Source of the DNA: an uncultured Flavobacteriales bacterium
GTDB taxonomy: Bacteria; Bacteroidota; Bacteroidia; Flavobacteriales; BACL11
DNA length: 24,815 nt
Assembly: GCA_950069165.1 (NCBI GenBank)
Contig: CATMIT010000011.1
Location: 1-24,815, forward strand
Direction: 5' to 3'
Shown here: positions 15,908-23,855 of the stretch, piece after piece
Numbering within the stretch: the first letter of the stretch is position 1
Layout: each line of letters opens with the position of its first letter
The notes under the pieces: model-generated
What the model was told of the DNA's origin: nothing
The model's input: only the letters and a program-made list of their open reading frames with translations
The model's database searches: none
Translations under genes and position numbers: made by a program

Positions 15908-18294
15908 ATCGTTTTTCTTTTTACTTTAATTTGTGTTAGTTCTACATCCTCTTCCTCATCAAATATATCGAGAAGTGGTTCCTTAAATGCCTCAGTTGTA
16001 ATCGCCCTTTCCATGGTTAATAAAAGCGCGGGTAATAACAACAAATTGGCCAACATTGCAATAAGTAGCGTAATGGAAACCAATAGCCCCAAAGCAACTG
16101 TTCCTCCAAATTCTGAGGCTATAAAGATAAAAAAACCACAGAAAAGAACAACTGATGTGTAAATCATACTTACTCCAGTCTCTTTTAGGGCTGCAATAAC
16201 CGATCTTTTTATATTCCATTTTCTCGCAATTAGCTCTTGCCTGTACTTGGCCAAAAAGTGTATTGTATCGTCAACTGAAATTCCAAAAGCAATACTAAAA
16301 ACAAGAATGGTTGAGGGCTTAATTGCAATATTAAAATAACCCATAATAGCTGCTGTTAAAAGCAATGGAATCAAATTTGGAATAAGTGAAACCAACACCA
16401 TACGGAAAGAATTAAACATCCAAGCCATAAAAATGGCAATAAGAATAATTACCAAAAAAAGTGAGGTGAAAAGGTTTTGAACCAAATATTTTGTGCCATT
16501 TAAAAATACAATACTTGAACCTGTTACGGTTACATTATACTTTTCTGAGTCAAATATTTTATCTATTTTGGGTTGCAGAATATCCATTATGCTGTCGAGT
16601 TTTGGTGTGCTTATATCTGCCATTCGCATGCTTATCCGAGCTATTTGCTTTAAGGAATCTGCAAAAATATTTTCGTTTAGCACTTTTTTATCCTGCCAAT
16701 TACTTGCATATGAGAATATCCAATTCTTTTCTTGCGAATTAGGAAGTGTATAAAAACTAGTATCCCCATTATAAAAAGTCTGTTTCGCATATTTAGTAAA
16801 ATCGACAATGGATACAGCTCGCGAAAATTCAGGAATACTATCTAAAACCAATTGTAATTGTTCTATTTTTTTCATTACCGATATTTTCATTATGCCATTC
16901 TTCTTTTTTGTATCCACCAAAACTTCACAAGGCATTACTCCTGCAAAATTCTGCTCAAAAAACTTTATATCCTTATACAAAACGCCTGTCTTTGGCAAAT
17001 CATCTGTAAGGTTTCCGGTAGTTTTTATTTTAAATATTCCGAAAATTCCTAGGATAACTACAGCTATTGTCACTATATAAATATGCATTCTTTTATACTG
17101 TACTAATTTAATAAGGGTGGTGACAGATGTATTTACCCATTTTTTATCCAAATGCTGAATATGTTTTCTTTTAGGGGGAGGAAAATAACTAAGGGCAATA
17201 GGAATGATTATAAGTGAAAAAAGAAAAATGAGCATAATATTCATAGAAGCAATTACCCCAAATTCTTTTAATGTTTGACTTTTGGTTAGTATAAAAGCAG
17301 CAAAACCAGAAGCAGTCGAAAGGTTAGTAAGTAGTGTTATATTCCCAACCTTATTGATGATTCTTGATATTGCTTTTATCTTGTTTTGGTGTACTTTAAA
17401 TTCATTATGAAATTTGTTGAGTAAAAAAATACAATTTGGAATGCCAATGACAATTATCACCGGTGGCACTAATGCCATTAAAATTGAAATTTCATATCCT
17501 AAAATCGACATGCTGCCAAAGGACCAGATTACGCCAATAATTACCACAAACATAGATATTAAAGTTGCCCTAATTGAGCGGAAAAACAGGAACAAAATAA
17601 AGGAAGTGATAAGCAAGGTAAGAATGATAAAAAGTGTGATTTCTTTTCTTACCTGTATAGAATCAACAGTCCTTATATATGGTAATCCCGAATAATGTAA
17701 CTCTAGATTTTGTCTTTTGGCATACTCTTCTCCTTTGAGATGTATTAGCCGAATCAATTCTTCCCGTTCCTTTGTTTTTAAAATTTCAGGATTGATACTT
17801 ACAACTAAAAAAGTAGCTTTCGATTTTTCATTATAGAATAATTCTTTATAAAATGGCTGATTTAATAAATTGGTAACCGATTTATCAAATTCCTCTTGAG
17901 AAGTTAAATTGGAATTATGCCAGTTAATCGCCTTAAAACTTTTGCTAATTGTGTCCTTTACAAGCAAAGATAAATTTTCAATGGAATTTGTCTTTTCAAC
18001 ACCATCTATTTCGTTTAAGTCCTTACATAAAGTTAACCAAGCATTATATTGCGGAAGATTAAACAAATTAGGATTTATTACTCCAATGACAAGATCATTT
18101 TTGTTTTCGCCAAATTTGGCTTTGAAGTTTTCATAATCATGAAAAACAGTAGATGTTTTTGGCAAAATCTTTGCCATTTGGTAGGATAACTTTACATTAG
18201 ATGCTTTGTAAAGCATAAAGGTAGTTGACAAAATAACAGAAAGTAAAATTGCAAGACGAAACCTTAATATAATTCTAGAAATTACTACCCACAT
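15904..18294 (-). CDS. RND-superfamily (MMPL/patched-like) exporter
   Basis: A 796-residue inner-membrane protein with the RND duplication. Helix 1 is near residues 7-28, then comes a periplasmic domain to about 220 and helices 2-6 to about 390. The second copy starts with a helix near 405, followed by a periplasmic domain to about 625 and five more helices. The second copy has the GISVDDTIHFL motif with D675 and D676, the proton-relay type acidic pair; the first copy has GIPNCIFLL instead, with no acidic pair. Relatives move lipids, hopanoids, sterols or other hydrophobic molecules. No membrane-fusion or outer-membrane partner is adjacent. The substrate is unknown; the coupled prenyl synthetase makes an isoprenoid lipid worth considering. 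The C-terminus is a short charged tail. Confidence 0.88.
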   Translation of the reverse strand: MWVVISRIILRFRLAILLSVILSTTFMLYKASNVKLSYQMAKILPKTSTVFHDYENFKAKFGENKNDLVIGVINPNLFNLPQYNAWLTLCKDLNEIDGVEKTNSIENLSLLVKDTISKSFKAINWHNSNLTSQEEFDKSVTNLLNQPFYKELFYNEKSKATFLVVSINPEILKTKEREELIRLIHLKGEEYAKRQNLELHYSGLPYIRTVDSIQVRKEITLFIILTLLITSFILFLFFRSIRATLISMFVVIIGVIWSFGSMSILGYEISILMALVPPVIIVIGIPNCIFLLNKFHNEFKVHQNKIKAISRIINKVGNITLLTNLSTASGFAAFILTKSQTLKEFGVIASMNIMLIFLFSLIIIPIALSYFPPPKRKHIQHLDKKWVNTSVTTLIKLVQYKRMHIYIVTIAVVILGIFGIFKIKTTGNLTDDLPKTGVLYKDIKFFEQNFAGVMPCEVLVDTKKKNGIMKISVMKKIEQLQLVLDSIPEFSRAVSIVDFTKYAKQTFYNGDTSFYTLPNSQEKNWIFSYASNWQDKKVLNENIFADSLKQIARISMRMADISTPKLDSIMDILQPKIDKIFDSEKYNVTVTGSSIVFLNGTKYLVQNLFTSLFLVIILIAIFMAWMFNSFRMVLVSLIPNLIPLLLTAAIMGYFNIAIKPSTILVFSIAFGISVDDTIHFLAKYRQELIARKWNIKRSVIAALKETGVSMIYTSVVLFCGFFIFIASEFGGTVALGLLVSITLLIAMLANLLLLPALLLTMERAITTEAFKEPLLDIFDEEEDVELTQIKVKRKTI

Positions 18295-18423
18295 AATAAA
18301 TGGAATGCTTTTTTTCTCTGCTTAAAATTTGTTCGAAAATAAGGACAAAATTTGATTATTGCCCTTCTTAACGAATTAATATATAACAATCTTATGTATT
18401 CAACAAGATATTAAAATATGAAC

Positions 18424-18447
18424 AAAAAAAAGACTCAACAATGAGCC
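18424..18447 (-). terminator. Intrinsic terminator of pyrH-frr
   Basis: On the minus strand, GGCTCA and TGAGTC (one G-U pair) form a 6-bp stem around a TTGT loop, followed directly by an eight-T run. It lies about 25 bases after the frr stop. The remaining bases up to the exporter gene (18295-18423) show no further clear structure or promoter. Confidence 0.75.
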
Positions 18448-18471
18448 CAAAACTTTAAATTATCAGGAAAG

Positions 18472-19035
18472 TTAGATGGTTAAGATTTCTTTTTCTTTAG
18501 CCGTAAAATGATTATCAGTTTTTGTAATATACGAATCTGTGAGGCTTTGAACTTCTGCCTGGGCATCTTTTTCCAAGTCTTCTGACAACCCCTCTTTTCC
18601 TAATTGCTTCATTTCATCATTCGCTTTATGGCGAACATTTCTAATGCTAACCTTGCAATTTTCTGCTTCTGATTTTGCTTGTCTTACAAGTTCAAGCCGT
18701 CTTTCCTCAGTTAGTGGAGGAATGTTTATCATTATCATTTCTCCATTATTCATTGGAGTAAAACCAAGATTTGCCTCCATTATTGCTTTCTCAATGTCCG
18801 GTAAAACCGATTTGTCCCAAGGTTGAATAGAAATGGTTTGCGCATCAGGAGTGTTTACATTAGCCATCTGACTGATAGGAGTAGAAGTGCCATAATAGTC
18901 AACTTGAACATTACTTAGCATTTGCGGATTGGCCTTCCCCGCTCTGATTTTAGCCAATACCACCTCCAAGTGCTTGATGGATTCTTCCATTTGCTCTTTA
19001 GCAGCCTCTATATAAAATTTTACTTCTTCTGTCAT
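18472..19035 (-). CDS. frr: Ribosome recycling factor
   Basis: A 187-residue protein of typical length that, with EF-G, splits the post-termination ribosome. Family blocks visible are LAKIRAGKANPQMLSNVQVDYYG (27-49 region), ISIQPWDKS, NIPPLTEERRLELVRQAK and VRHKANDEMK near 134-143. It follows pyrH with a 26-base gap and shares its transcription unit, the common order pyrH-frr. A terminator follows. Confidence 0.96.
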   Translation of the reverse strand: MTEEVKFYIEAAKEQMEESIKHLEVVLAKIRAGKANPQMLSNVQVDYYGTSTPISQMANVNTPDAQTISIQPWDKSVLPDIEKAIMEANLGFTPMNNGEMIMINIPPLTEERRLELVRQAKSEAENCKVSIRNVRHKANDEMKQLGKEGLSEDLEKDAQAEVQSLTDSYITKTDNHFTAKEKEILTI

Positions 19036-19061
19036 GTATTAAAAAGCTTTATACAAGATTA

Positions 19062-19769
19062 TTAAAAATTAACCAAAGTTCCAACTTTTTCGCCAGCACA
19101 TACTTTTTTCAGATTTCCGCTTAGGTTCATATTAAAAACTTTTATTGGTAAATTATTTTCCCTGCAAAGAGTGAAAGCCGTCATGTCCATTACTTTCAAT
19201 CCCTTTTTATACACCTCATCAAAAGAAATGGAATCGTACATTTTTGCAGTTTCATCTTTTTCAGGATCTGACGTGTAGATACCATCCACCCTAGTCCCTT
19301 TCAAAATTACATCTGCTTCTATTTCAATGGCCCTTAAAGTGGCTGCAGTATCGGTAGTAAAATAAGGGTTTCCTGTTCCTCCCCCAAAAATCACAACCCT
19401 TCTTTTTTCTAAATGCCGAATTGCTTTTCTTCTGATATAAGGTTCTGCAATTTGTTCCATTTTTATTGCTGTGAGCAATCTGGTTTGAATGTCAATTTTT
19501 TCTAGTGCCGATTGCAGTGCCATTCCATTTATTATGGTGGCTAGCATTCCCATATAATCTCCCTGCACTCTATCAAAACCGGCTCCTTCTGATTGAATTC
19601 CTCTGTAAATATTCCCACCCCCAATTACAATTGCAACCTCTACGCCAATAGATGTAATTTCATTTATTTCATTGGCATAATCGGTTAATTTATTAGGATC
19701 AATTCCGTATTTCTCTTTCCCCATCAAAGCTTCACCACTTAATTTTAATAGTATTCTTTTGTATTTCAT
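19062..19769 (-). CDS. pyrH: UMP kinase
   Basis: A 235-residue cytoplasmic kinase that phosphorylates UMP to UDP with ATP. It has LKLSGEALMG (8-17), the IGGGNIYRG phosphate loop (about 48-56), the FGGGTGNPYFTTDTAA block (about 128-143) and the KGTRVDGIYTSDP segment, all typical of the hexameric bacterial enzyme. It starts about 120 bases after the tsf stop, beyond a strong terminator, so it should have its own promoter. Confidence 0.96.
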   Translation of the reverse strand: MKYKRILLKLSGEALMGKEKYGIDPNKLTDYANEINEITSIGVEVAIVIGGGNIYRGIQSEGAGFDRVQGDYMGMLATIINGMALQSALEKIDIQTRLLTAIKMEQIAEPYIRRKAIRHLEKRRVVIFGGGTGNPYFTTDTAATLRAIEIEADVILKGTRVDGIYTSDPEKDETAKMYDSISFDEVYKKGLKVMDMTAFTLCRENNLPIKVFNMNLSGNLKKVCAGEKVGTLVNF

Positions 19770-19786
19770 GGAAAATTAAATTTGTT

Positions 19787-19794
19787 CAAAGATA
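19787..19794 (-). promoter_or_regulatory. Candidate -7 promoter element for pyrH-frr
   Basis: The minus strand reads TATCTTTG, a TAnnTTTG match 17 nt before the pyrH ATG. This is just downstream of the tsf terminator, where a promoter is needed. No good TTG is present at -33. Confidence 0.45.
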
Positions 19795-19844
19795 GCTAAA
19801 TCGGTGAAAGTAAAAATTAAAGATTTTAGAAATTTTAAACAATA

Positions 19845-19872
19845 AAAAAACTATCCAAAAGGATAGTTTTTT
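19845..19872 (-). terminator. Intrinsic terminator after tsf
   Basis: A perfect 12-bp stem (19845-19856 with 19861-19872, core CTATCC/GGATAG plus A/T arms) around a four-base loop. It ends the rplM-rpsI-rpsB-tsf unit 20 bases after tsf and separates it from pyrH. Its A and T arms make it symmetrical, but no gene reads into it from the other side. Confidence 0.85.
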
Positions 19873-19892
19873 AAAATCTTATAAAGTTCCTT

Positions 19893-20858
19893 TTAGTCTA
19901 ATGAAACTCTTTTAAAGCTATTAACTGCAACATCACCATAGGTTTTGATGTAATCAGCTACACTTTGTTTTTCATTTTTAATGAAGTCCTGATCTAATAA
20001 GCATTGTTCTTGGTCTAAAGTAGTATTATCTGAAATAAACCGTTCCATTTTGCCAGGAATAATTTTATCCCAAATTTGCTCTGGCTTTCCTTCCTCTTTT
20101 AGTTGAGTTTCAATATCCGTTTTCGCCCCAGCCATAACTTCATCCGTAAGTTGGGTCATAGAAATATATGTAGGAACATTTTTAAGTGTTTTTCCTAATC
20201 TTGCTAACTCTTCATTGTCTTTTTCAATTACTGCAATTCTCGCCTGGGTTTCAGAAGCAACAAATTCAGGATCAAAATCTTTGTAGGACAAAGTAGTTGC
20301 ACCCATTGATGCAACTTGCATTGCTATGTCTTTGGATAGAGTTTCTGCTTTTTCTACCGCATTAGTTAAGCCAACCAAAACTGCAATTTTTACCCCATGA
20401 ATATAAGAGCCAACAAAAGGAGCTTCTACTCTTTCAAATGCTGAAAGCTCTAATTTTTCCCCAATCACTCCTGTTTGTTCGATTACTTTTTCTGAAACAG
20501 TCATTCCCCCAAAATCAGCTGACATAAAAGATTCTATATCCTTATGGTTTAAGGCGATATCAGCAAAATGAGAAGTAAGTTCTTTAAAAGAATCATTTTT
20601 TGCAACAAAGTCCGTTTCACAAGCTAGTACAATTGCAACTCCTACTGTATTATCTTTATTAATTTTTGTAGTTGCCACTCCTTCAGATGCTTCTCTATCG
20701 GCACGCTTTGCAGCTACTTTTTGTCCAGTTTTTCTCAGTACATCAATTGCAGAATCAAAATCTCCTTTAGCTTTTACCAATGCATTTTTGCAATCCATCA
20801 TTCCTGCCCCTGTTTGTCTTCTAAGTGTGGCTACATCAGCCGCTTTTATTTCTCCCAT
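19893..20858 (-). CDS. tsf: Elongation factor Ts
   Basis: A 321-residue nucleotide-exchange factor for EF-Tu. The N-terminal UBA-like domain contains VATLRRQTGAGMMDCKNAL (about 9-27) and KTGQKVAAKRADREASEG. The EF-Tu contact motif TDFVAKND follows at about 82-89. It has the longer C-terminal region common in this phylum. The start is two bases after rpsB, the standard pairing. Confidence 0.96.
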   Translation of the reverse strand: MGEIKAADVATLRRQTGAGMMDCKNALVKAKGDFDSAIDVLRKTGQKVAAKRADREASEGVATTKINKDNTVGVAIVLACETDFVAKNDSFKELTSHFADIALNHKDIESFMSADFGGMTVSEKVIEQTGVIGEKLELSAFERVEAPFVGSYIHGVKIAVLVGLTNAVEKAETLSKDIAMQVASMGATTLSYKDFDPEFVASETQARIAVIEKDNEELARLGKTLKNVPTYISMTQLTDEVMAGAKTDIETQLKEEGKPEQIWDKIIPGKMERFISDNTTLDQEQCLLDQDFIKNEKQSVADYIKTYGDVAVNSFKRVSLD

Positions 20859-20860
20859 TT

Positions 20861-21643
20861 TTATTTTTCTGATTTTGTGGTTTCTTCCTTAGTTTCTTTC
20901 TCTTTTTTAGCTTTTAGTTTTTTAGCGTTTTCCATTGCTTTCTGTTCAACCGCTTTGTTTTTTTCTTCTAAGCCCTCTGCAACTGCATTGGTAACAATTT
21001 CTACTATACATTCAATCGATTTGGTAGCGTCATCATTGGAAGGAATAGGAAATTCAATCAAATTAGGATTTGAATTGGTGTCCACCATTGCGAAAGTTGG
21101 AATATTTAGTTTTCTGGCTTCCGCAACTGCAATGTGCTCTTTGTTGATATCTACCACAAAAATGGCTGAAGGAATACGATTCATGTTAGAAATACTTCCT
21201 AAATTTTTCTCTAGTTTTTCTCTTGTTCTTGAAATTTGAAGACGCTCTCTTTTCGAAAGGGTATCAATAGTACCGTCTTCCTTCATTTTATCAATTATAT
21301 CCATTTTTTTTACCGCCTTTCGGATGGTGACAAAATTGGTTAGCAAACCACCTGGCCATCTTTCTGTAATGTATGGCATATTAATTCTTTGCACTTTTTC
21401 AGCAACAATATTTTTTGCTTGTTTTTTTGTTGCAACAAACAGAATACTTTTGCCTGACTTTGCAATTTGTTTCATTGCAGATGCTGCCTGTTCTATTTTT
21501 TCTACTGTTTTATTTAAATCAATAATATGGATTCCGTTTCTCTCCATAAATACATAAGGACCCATTGCCGGATTCCACTTTCTTTTTTGGTGGCCAAAAT
21601 GCACACCTGCGTCTAATAGTTCTTTGAAATTTGTTCTTGTCAT
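20861..21643 (-). CDS. rpsB: 30S ribosomal protein S2
   Basis: A 260-residue protein with typical S2 blocks: LLDAGVHFGHQKRKWNPAM (9-27), ERWPGGLLTNF (near 94-104) and the VDTNSNP/IPSNDDA segment. About 35 C-terminal residues form a Lys/Glu/Ala-rich charged tail that varies between species. It is preceded by a 92-base gap with conspicuous alternative RNA pairings and followed two bases later by tsf. Confidence 0.96.
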   Translation of the reverse strand: MTRTNFKELLDAGVHFGHQKRKWNPAMGPYVFMERNGIHIIDLNKTVEKIEQAASAMKQIAKSGKSILFVATKKQAKNIVAEKVQRINMPYITERWPGGLLTNFVTIRKAVKKMDIIDKMKEDGTIDTLSKRERLQISRTREKLEKNLGSISNMNRIPSAIFVVDINKEHIAVAEARKLNIPTFAMVDTNSNPNLIEFPIPSNDDATKSIECIVEIVTNAVAEGLEEKNKAVEQKAMENAKKLKAKKEKETKEETTKSEK

Positions 21644-21652
21644 GTTTACTTT

Positions 21653-21715
21653 CTTTTAGTTAGCAACCCTTAGGTAGAAGCCTTCTGGCTTGTCCTAAAA
21701 GTTTAGATGCTAAAC
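21653..21715 (-). promoter_or_regulatory. Candidate structured leader before rpsB
   Basis: On the minus-strand RNA four helices can form. They are 21701-21706 with 21710-21715 (GTTTAG/CTAAAC); 21687-21691 with 21678-21682 (AAGCC/GGCTT around AGAA); 21694-21698 with 21670-21674 (TTAGG/CCTAA); and 21695-21701 with 21653-21659 (CTTTTAG/CTAAAAG). The last two share bases and exclude each other. The last would also bury the purine-rich segment about 10-16 nt before the start codon. No U-run follows, so it is not a terminator. An S2-binding autoregulatory element is the inference. Confidence 0.5.
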
Positions 21716-21735
21716 ATTGATTAATAATTAAAATT

Positions 21736-22122
21736 CTATCTTTTAACCCACTGGAATTTCTTCCTTGCTTTCTTTTGTCCGGGTTTCTTTCTTTCCACAA
21801 CTCTAGGGTCTCTCGTAAGTAAACCTTCTGCTTTTAGAGCGGGTCTGTTGTCCGCATCTAGCTCACATAAAGCCCTGGCAATCGCTAACTTTATCGCATC
21901 TGCTTGGCCTGTGGTTCCTCCCCCTACAACATTTACATTGATGTCAAATTTCCCTTCCATATCTACTACTTTTAATGGTTGGTTTACTTTGTGCAAAAGC
22001 GTATCGGTAGAGAAATATTCTTTACTATCTTTTTTGTTGATGGTAATATTTCCTTTTCCTTTTGACATATAGATTCTTGCAACTGATGCTTTTCTTCTGC
22101 CTATCGTGTGAATGGTATCCAT
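21736..22122 (-). CDS. rpsI: 30S ribosomal protein S9
   Basis: A 128-residue protein starting MDTIHTIGRRKASVARIY, with GKGNITIN, VNVVGGGTTGQADAIKLAIARAL spread over about 64-86, and the basic tail ending in KKFQWVKR, whose last residues reach the P site. Length is typical. It starts one base after the rplM stop. Confidence 0.96.
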   Translation of the reverse strand: MDTIHTIGRRKASVARIYMSKGKGNITINKKDSKEYFSTDTLLHKVNQPLKVVDMEGKFDINVNVVGGGTTGQADAIKLAIARALCELDADNRPALKAEGLLTRDPRVVERKKPGQKKARKKFQWVKR

Positions 22123-22123
22123 A

Positions 22124-22579
22124 TTATTTTAAGTCGTTTAAATTTAATTGTTGTGGGTTTTGTGCCTCTTGCCCATGCTCAGCACCTGCATATATATAAC
22201 AGTTTTTTAAGATTGCTGCTCCCAATTTATTTTTAGGAAGCATCCCTTTAATGGCATGTTTAACAACAGATGTTTCATCTTTTTTCAGCATCTGAGCAGG
22301 AGAGATTCTTTTTTGCCCCCCAGGGAATCCAGTGTGAGAAAAAATTTCTCTTTTTTTCATTTTGTCTCCTGTCATTACAATTTTACCTGCATTAATTACG
22401 ATTACATAATCACCACAATCAGCATGAGGGGTAAAATTTGTTTTATACTTACCTCTTAAAACTTTGGCAACTTTTGATGCCATTCTTCCCAGTATTTCAC
22501 CCTCAGCATCTACAATCCACCACTGTTTGTTTGCAGTTTCTTTATTGGCCGAAAGAGTTTTGTAACTTAATGTATCCAC
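22124..22579 (-). CDS. rplM: 50S ribosomal protein L13
   Basis: A 151-residue protein with the L13 blocks WWIVDAEGEILGRMAS (20-35), GKYKTNFTPHADCGDYVIVIN (43-63), HTGFPGGQK and KGMLPKNKLG. The start is GTG at 22577-22579: the N-terminus MDTLSYKTLSANK is the usual one for this phylum and no ATG is nearby, so GTG is well supported. It leads the rplM-rpsI-rpsB-tsf unit, with rpsI one base downstream. Confidence 0.96.
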   Translation of the reverse strand: MDTLSYKTLSANKETANKQWWIVDAEGEILGRMASKVAKVLRGKYKTNFTPHADCGDYVIVINAGKIVMTGDKMKKREIFSHTGFPGGQKRISPAQMLKKDETSVVKHAIKGMLPKNKLGAAILKNCYIYAGAEHGQEAQNPQQLNLNDLK

Positions 22580-22613
22580 AATTTTATTTTTTTAATCCTT
22601 TTTTTAAGGGCTG

Positions 22614-22641
22614 CAAATCTACAATTATTTTTATTATACAA
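22614..22641 (-). promoter_or_regulatory. Promoter of rplM-rpsI-rpsB-tsf
   Basis: The minus strand shows TTG, a 17-nt spacer, then TAGATTTG, a full match to the Bacteroidota promoter (TTG, 17-23 nt, TAnnTTTG). A second TTG three bases further upstream gives a 20-nt spacer. Transcription would start near 22607, leaving a leader of about 30 nt containing a small CCTT/AAGG hairpin. It lies 20 bases after the kbl stop. Confidence 0.72.
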
Positions 22642-22661
22642 CAAAAAAATATTATTCATTA

Positions 22662-23843
22662 TTACGATATAATATTTAATGCTTTCCCTACCTTAGTAAA
22701 TGCCTTAATTGCCTTATTTAATTGCTCGAAATTATGAGCTGCTGAAATTTGCACTCTAATCCTAGCTTTCCCTTCTGCCACAACTGGGAAAAAGAAGCCA
22801 ATTACATATATTCCTTCAATCAATAATTTTTCTGACATTTCTTGCGCCAATTTTGCATCATAAAGCATTACAGGAACAATTGGGTGAACACCTTCTTTAA
22901 TATCAAAACCAGCTGCTGACATTTTAGCTCTAAAGTATTTTGTATTTTCTTCTAATTTATCTCTTAAATCAGTAGTTGTACTTAATAAATCAATCACTTT
23001 GGTAGCCGCCCCAACAATAGCTGGCGCCAGTGAATTGGAAAATAAATAAGGACGCGATCGTTGTCGGAGCATATCAATGATTTCTTTTTTTGCTGAAGTA
23101 AAACCACCCATTGCTCCACCCAAAGCCTTTCCTAAAGTAGAAGTAATAATATCCACCCTTCCCATAACGCCACAATGCTGGTGAGTTCCTCTTCCTGTTT
23201 TCCCCACAAAACCTGTAGAATGAGAATCGTCCACCATTACTAAAGCATCATATTTTTCGGCCAAATCACAGATTTTATCCAATTGTGCCAAATAACCATC
23301 CATAGAAAAAACACCATCCGTAACGATTATTCTATTTCTTTGCTCTTGTGCTTTTATCAGTTGCGCTTCCAAATCCGCCATATCATTATTTGCATAACGA
23401 TAACGAGCCGCTTTACACAAACGCACTCCATCAATAATAGAGGCATGATTTAAGGCATCAGAAATAATTGCATCTTCCTTTCCAAATAAAGGTTCGAACA
23501 GTCCACCGTTAGCATCAAAAGCAGCAGCATATAATATAGTGTCTTCCATTGCTAAAAACTCGGAAATCTTTGTTTCTAAATTTTTATGAATATCTTGAGT
23601 CCCACAAATAAAACGCACAGACGACATGCCATAACCATGTGTATCCAAAGCGTCCTTTGCAGCCTGAATCACCTCAGGATGAGAAGATAAGCCTAAATAG
23701 TTATTGGCACAAAAATTAAGCACCTCCTCACCAGTACTTACTCTAATACTTGCCCCTTGAGGATTGGTGATTATTCTTTCTTTTTTATATAAACCTTCCT
23801 CTTTTATATTTGAAAGTTCATCCTGTAATTTTTTTTGTAGTTT
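22662..23843 (-). CDS. kbl: Glycine C-acetyltransferase (2-amino-3-ketobutyrate CoA ligase) lacking its start codon
   Basis: A PLP enzyme of the alpha-oxoamine synthase family that interconverts 2-amino-3-oxobutyrate plus CoA with glycine plus acetyl-CoA in threonine breakdown. FCANNYLGLSSHPEV, CGTQDIHKNLE, the VDDSHSTGFVG cofactor site and STLGKALGGAMGG, with the PLP-binding Lys, are intact. Homology-like sequence continues upstream of the only usable start (GTG at 23721-23723): in-frame codons to 23843 encode KLQKKLQDELSNIKEEG and ERIITNPQGASI, as at the normal N-terminus. That reaches about residue 4, where the expected ATG-Tyr-Gly is replaced by CTT-CCA-CAA. An upstream TAA at 23856-23858 closes the frame. 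The gene is therefore broken at its first codons, or the sequence is joined wrongly there. Confidence 0.88.
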   Translation of the reverse strand, partial: KLQKKLQDELSNIKEEGLYKKERIITNPQGASIRVSTGEEVLNFCANNYLGLSSHPEVIQAAKDALDTHGYGMSSVRFICGTQDIHKNLETKISEFLAMEDTILYAAAFDANGGLFEPLFGKEDAIISDALNHASIIDGVRLCKAARYRYANNDMADLEAQLIKAQEQRNRIIVTDGVFSMDGYLAQLDKICDLAEKYDALVMVDDSHSTGFVGKTGRGTHQHCGVMGRVDIITSTLGKALGGAMGGFTSAKKEIIDMLRQRSRPYLFSNSLAPAIVGAATKVIDLLSTTTDLRDKLEENTKYFRAKMSAAGFDIKEGVHPIVPVMLYDAKLAQEMSEKLLIEGIYVIGFFFPVVAEGKARIRVQISAAHNFEQLNKAIKAFTKVGKALNIIS

Positions 23844-23855
23844 TTGTGGAAGAAA

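Noticed and set aside
18295..18423. Promoter for the RND exporter block
   Set aside because: Only near-matches to TAnnTTTG (such as TATTTTCG) with wrong spacing to any TTG; not strong enough to list.
20721..21239. Plus-strand ORF of 172 residues, Ser/Phe-rich, seemingly membrane-like
   Set aside because: It is antisense to the tsf start and rpsB C-terminal tail; the Lys/Glu-rich tail read backwards gives Phe, Ser and Leu.
23721..23723. GTG at 23721 as the true kbl start
   Set aside because: Typical kbl N-terminal sequence continues in frame about 40 codons upstream, so this GTG is an internal Val codon rather than the original start.
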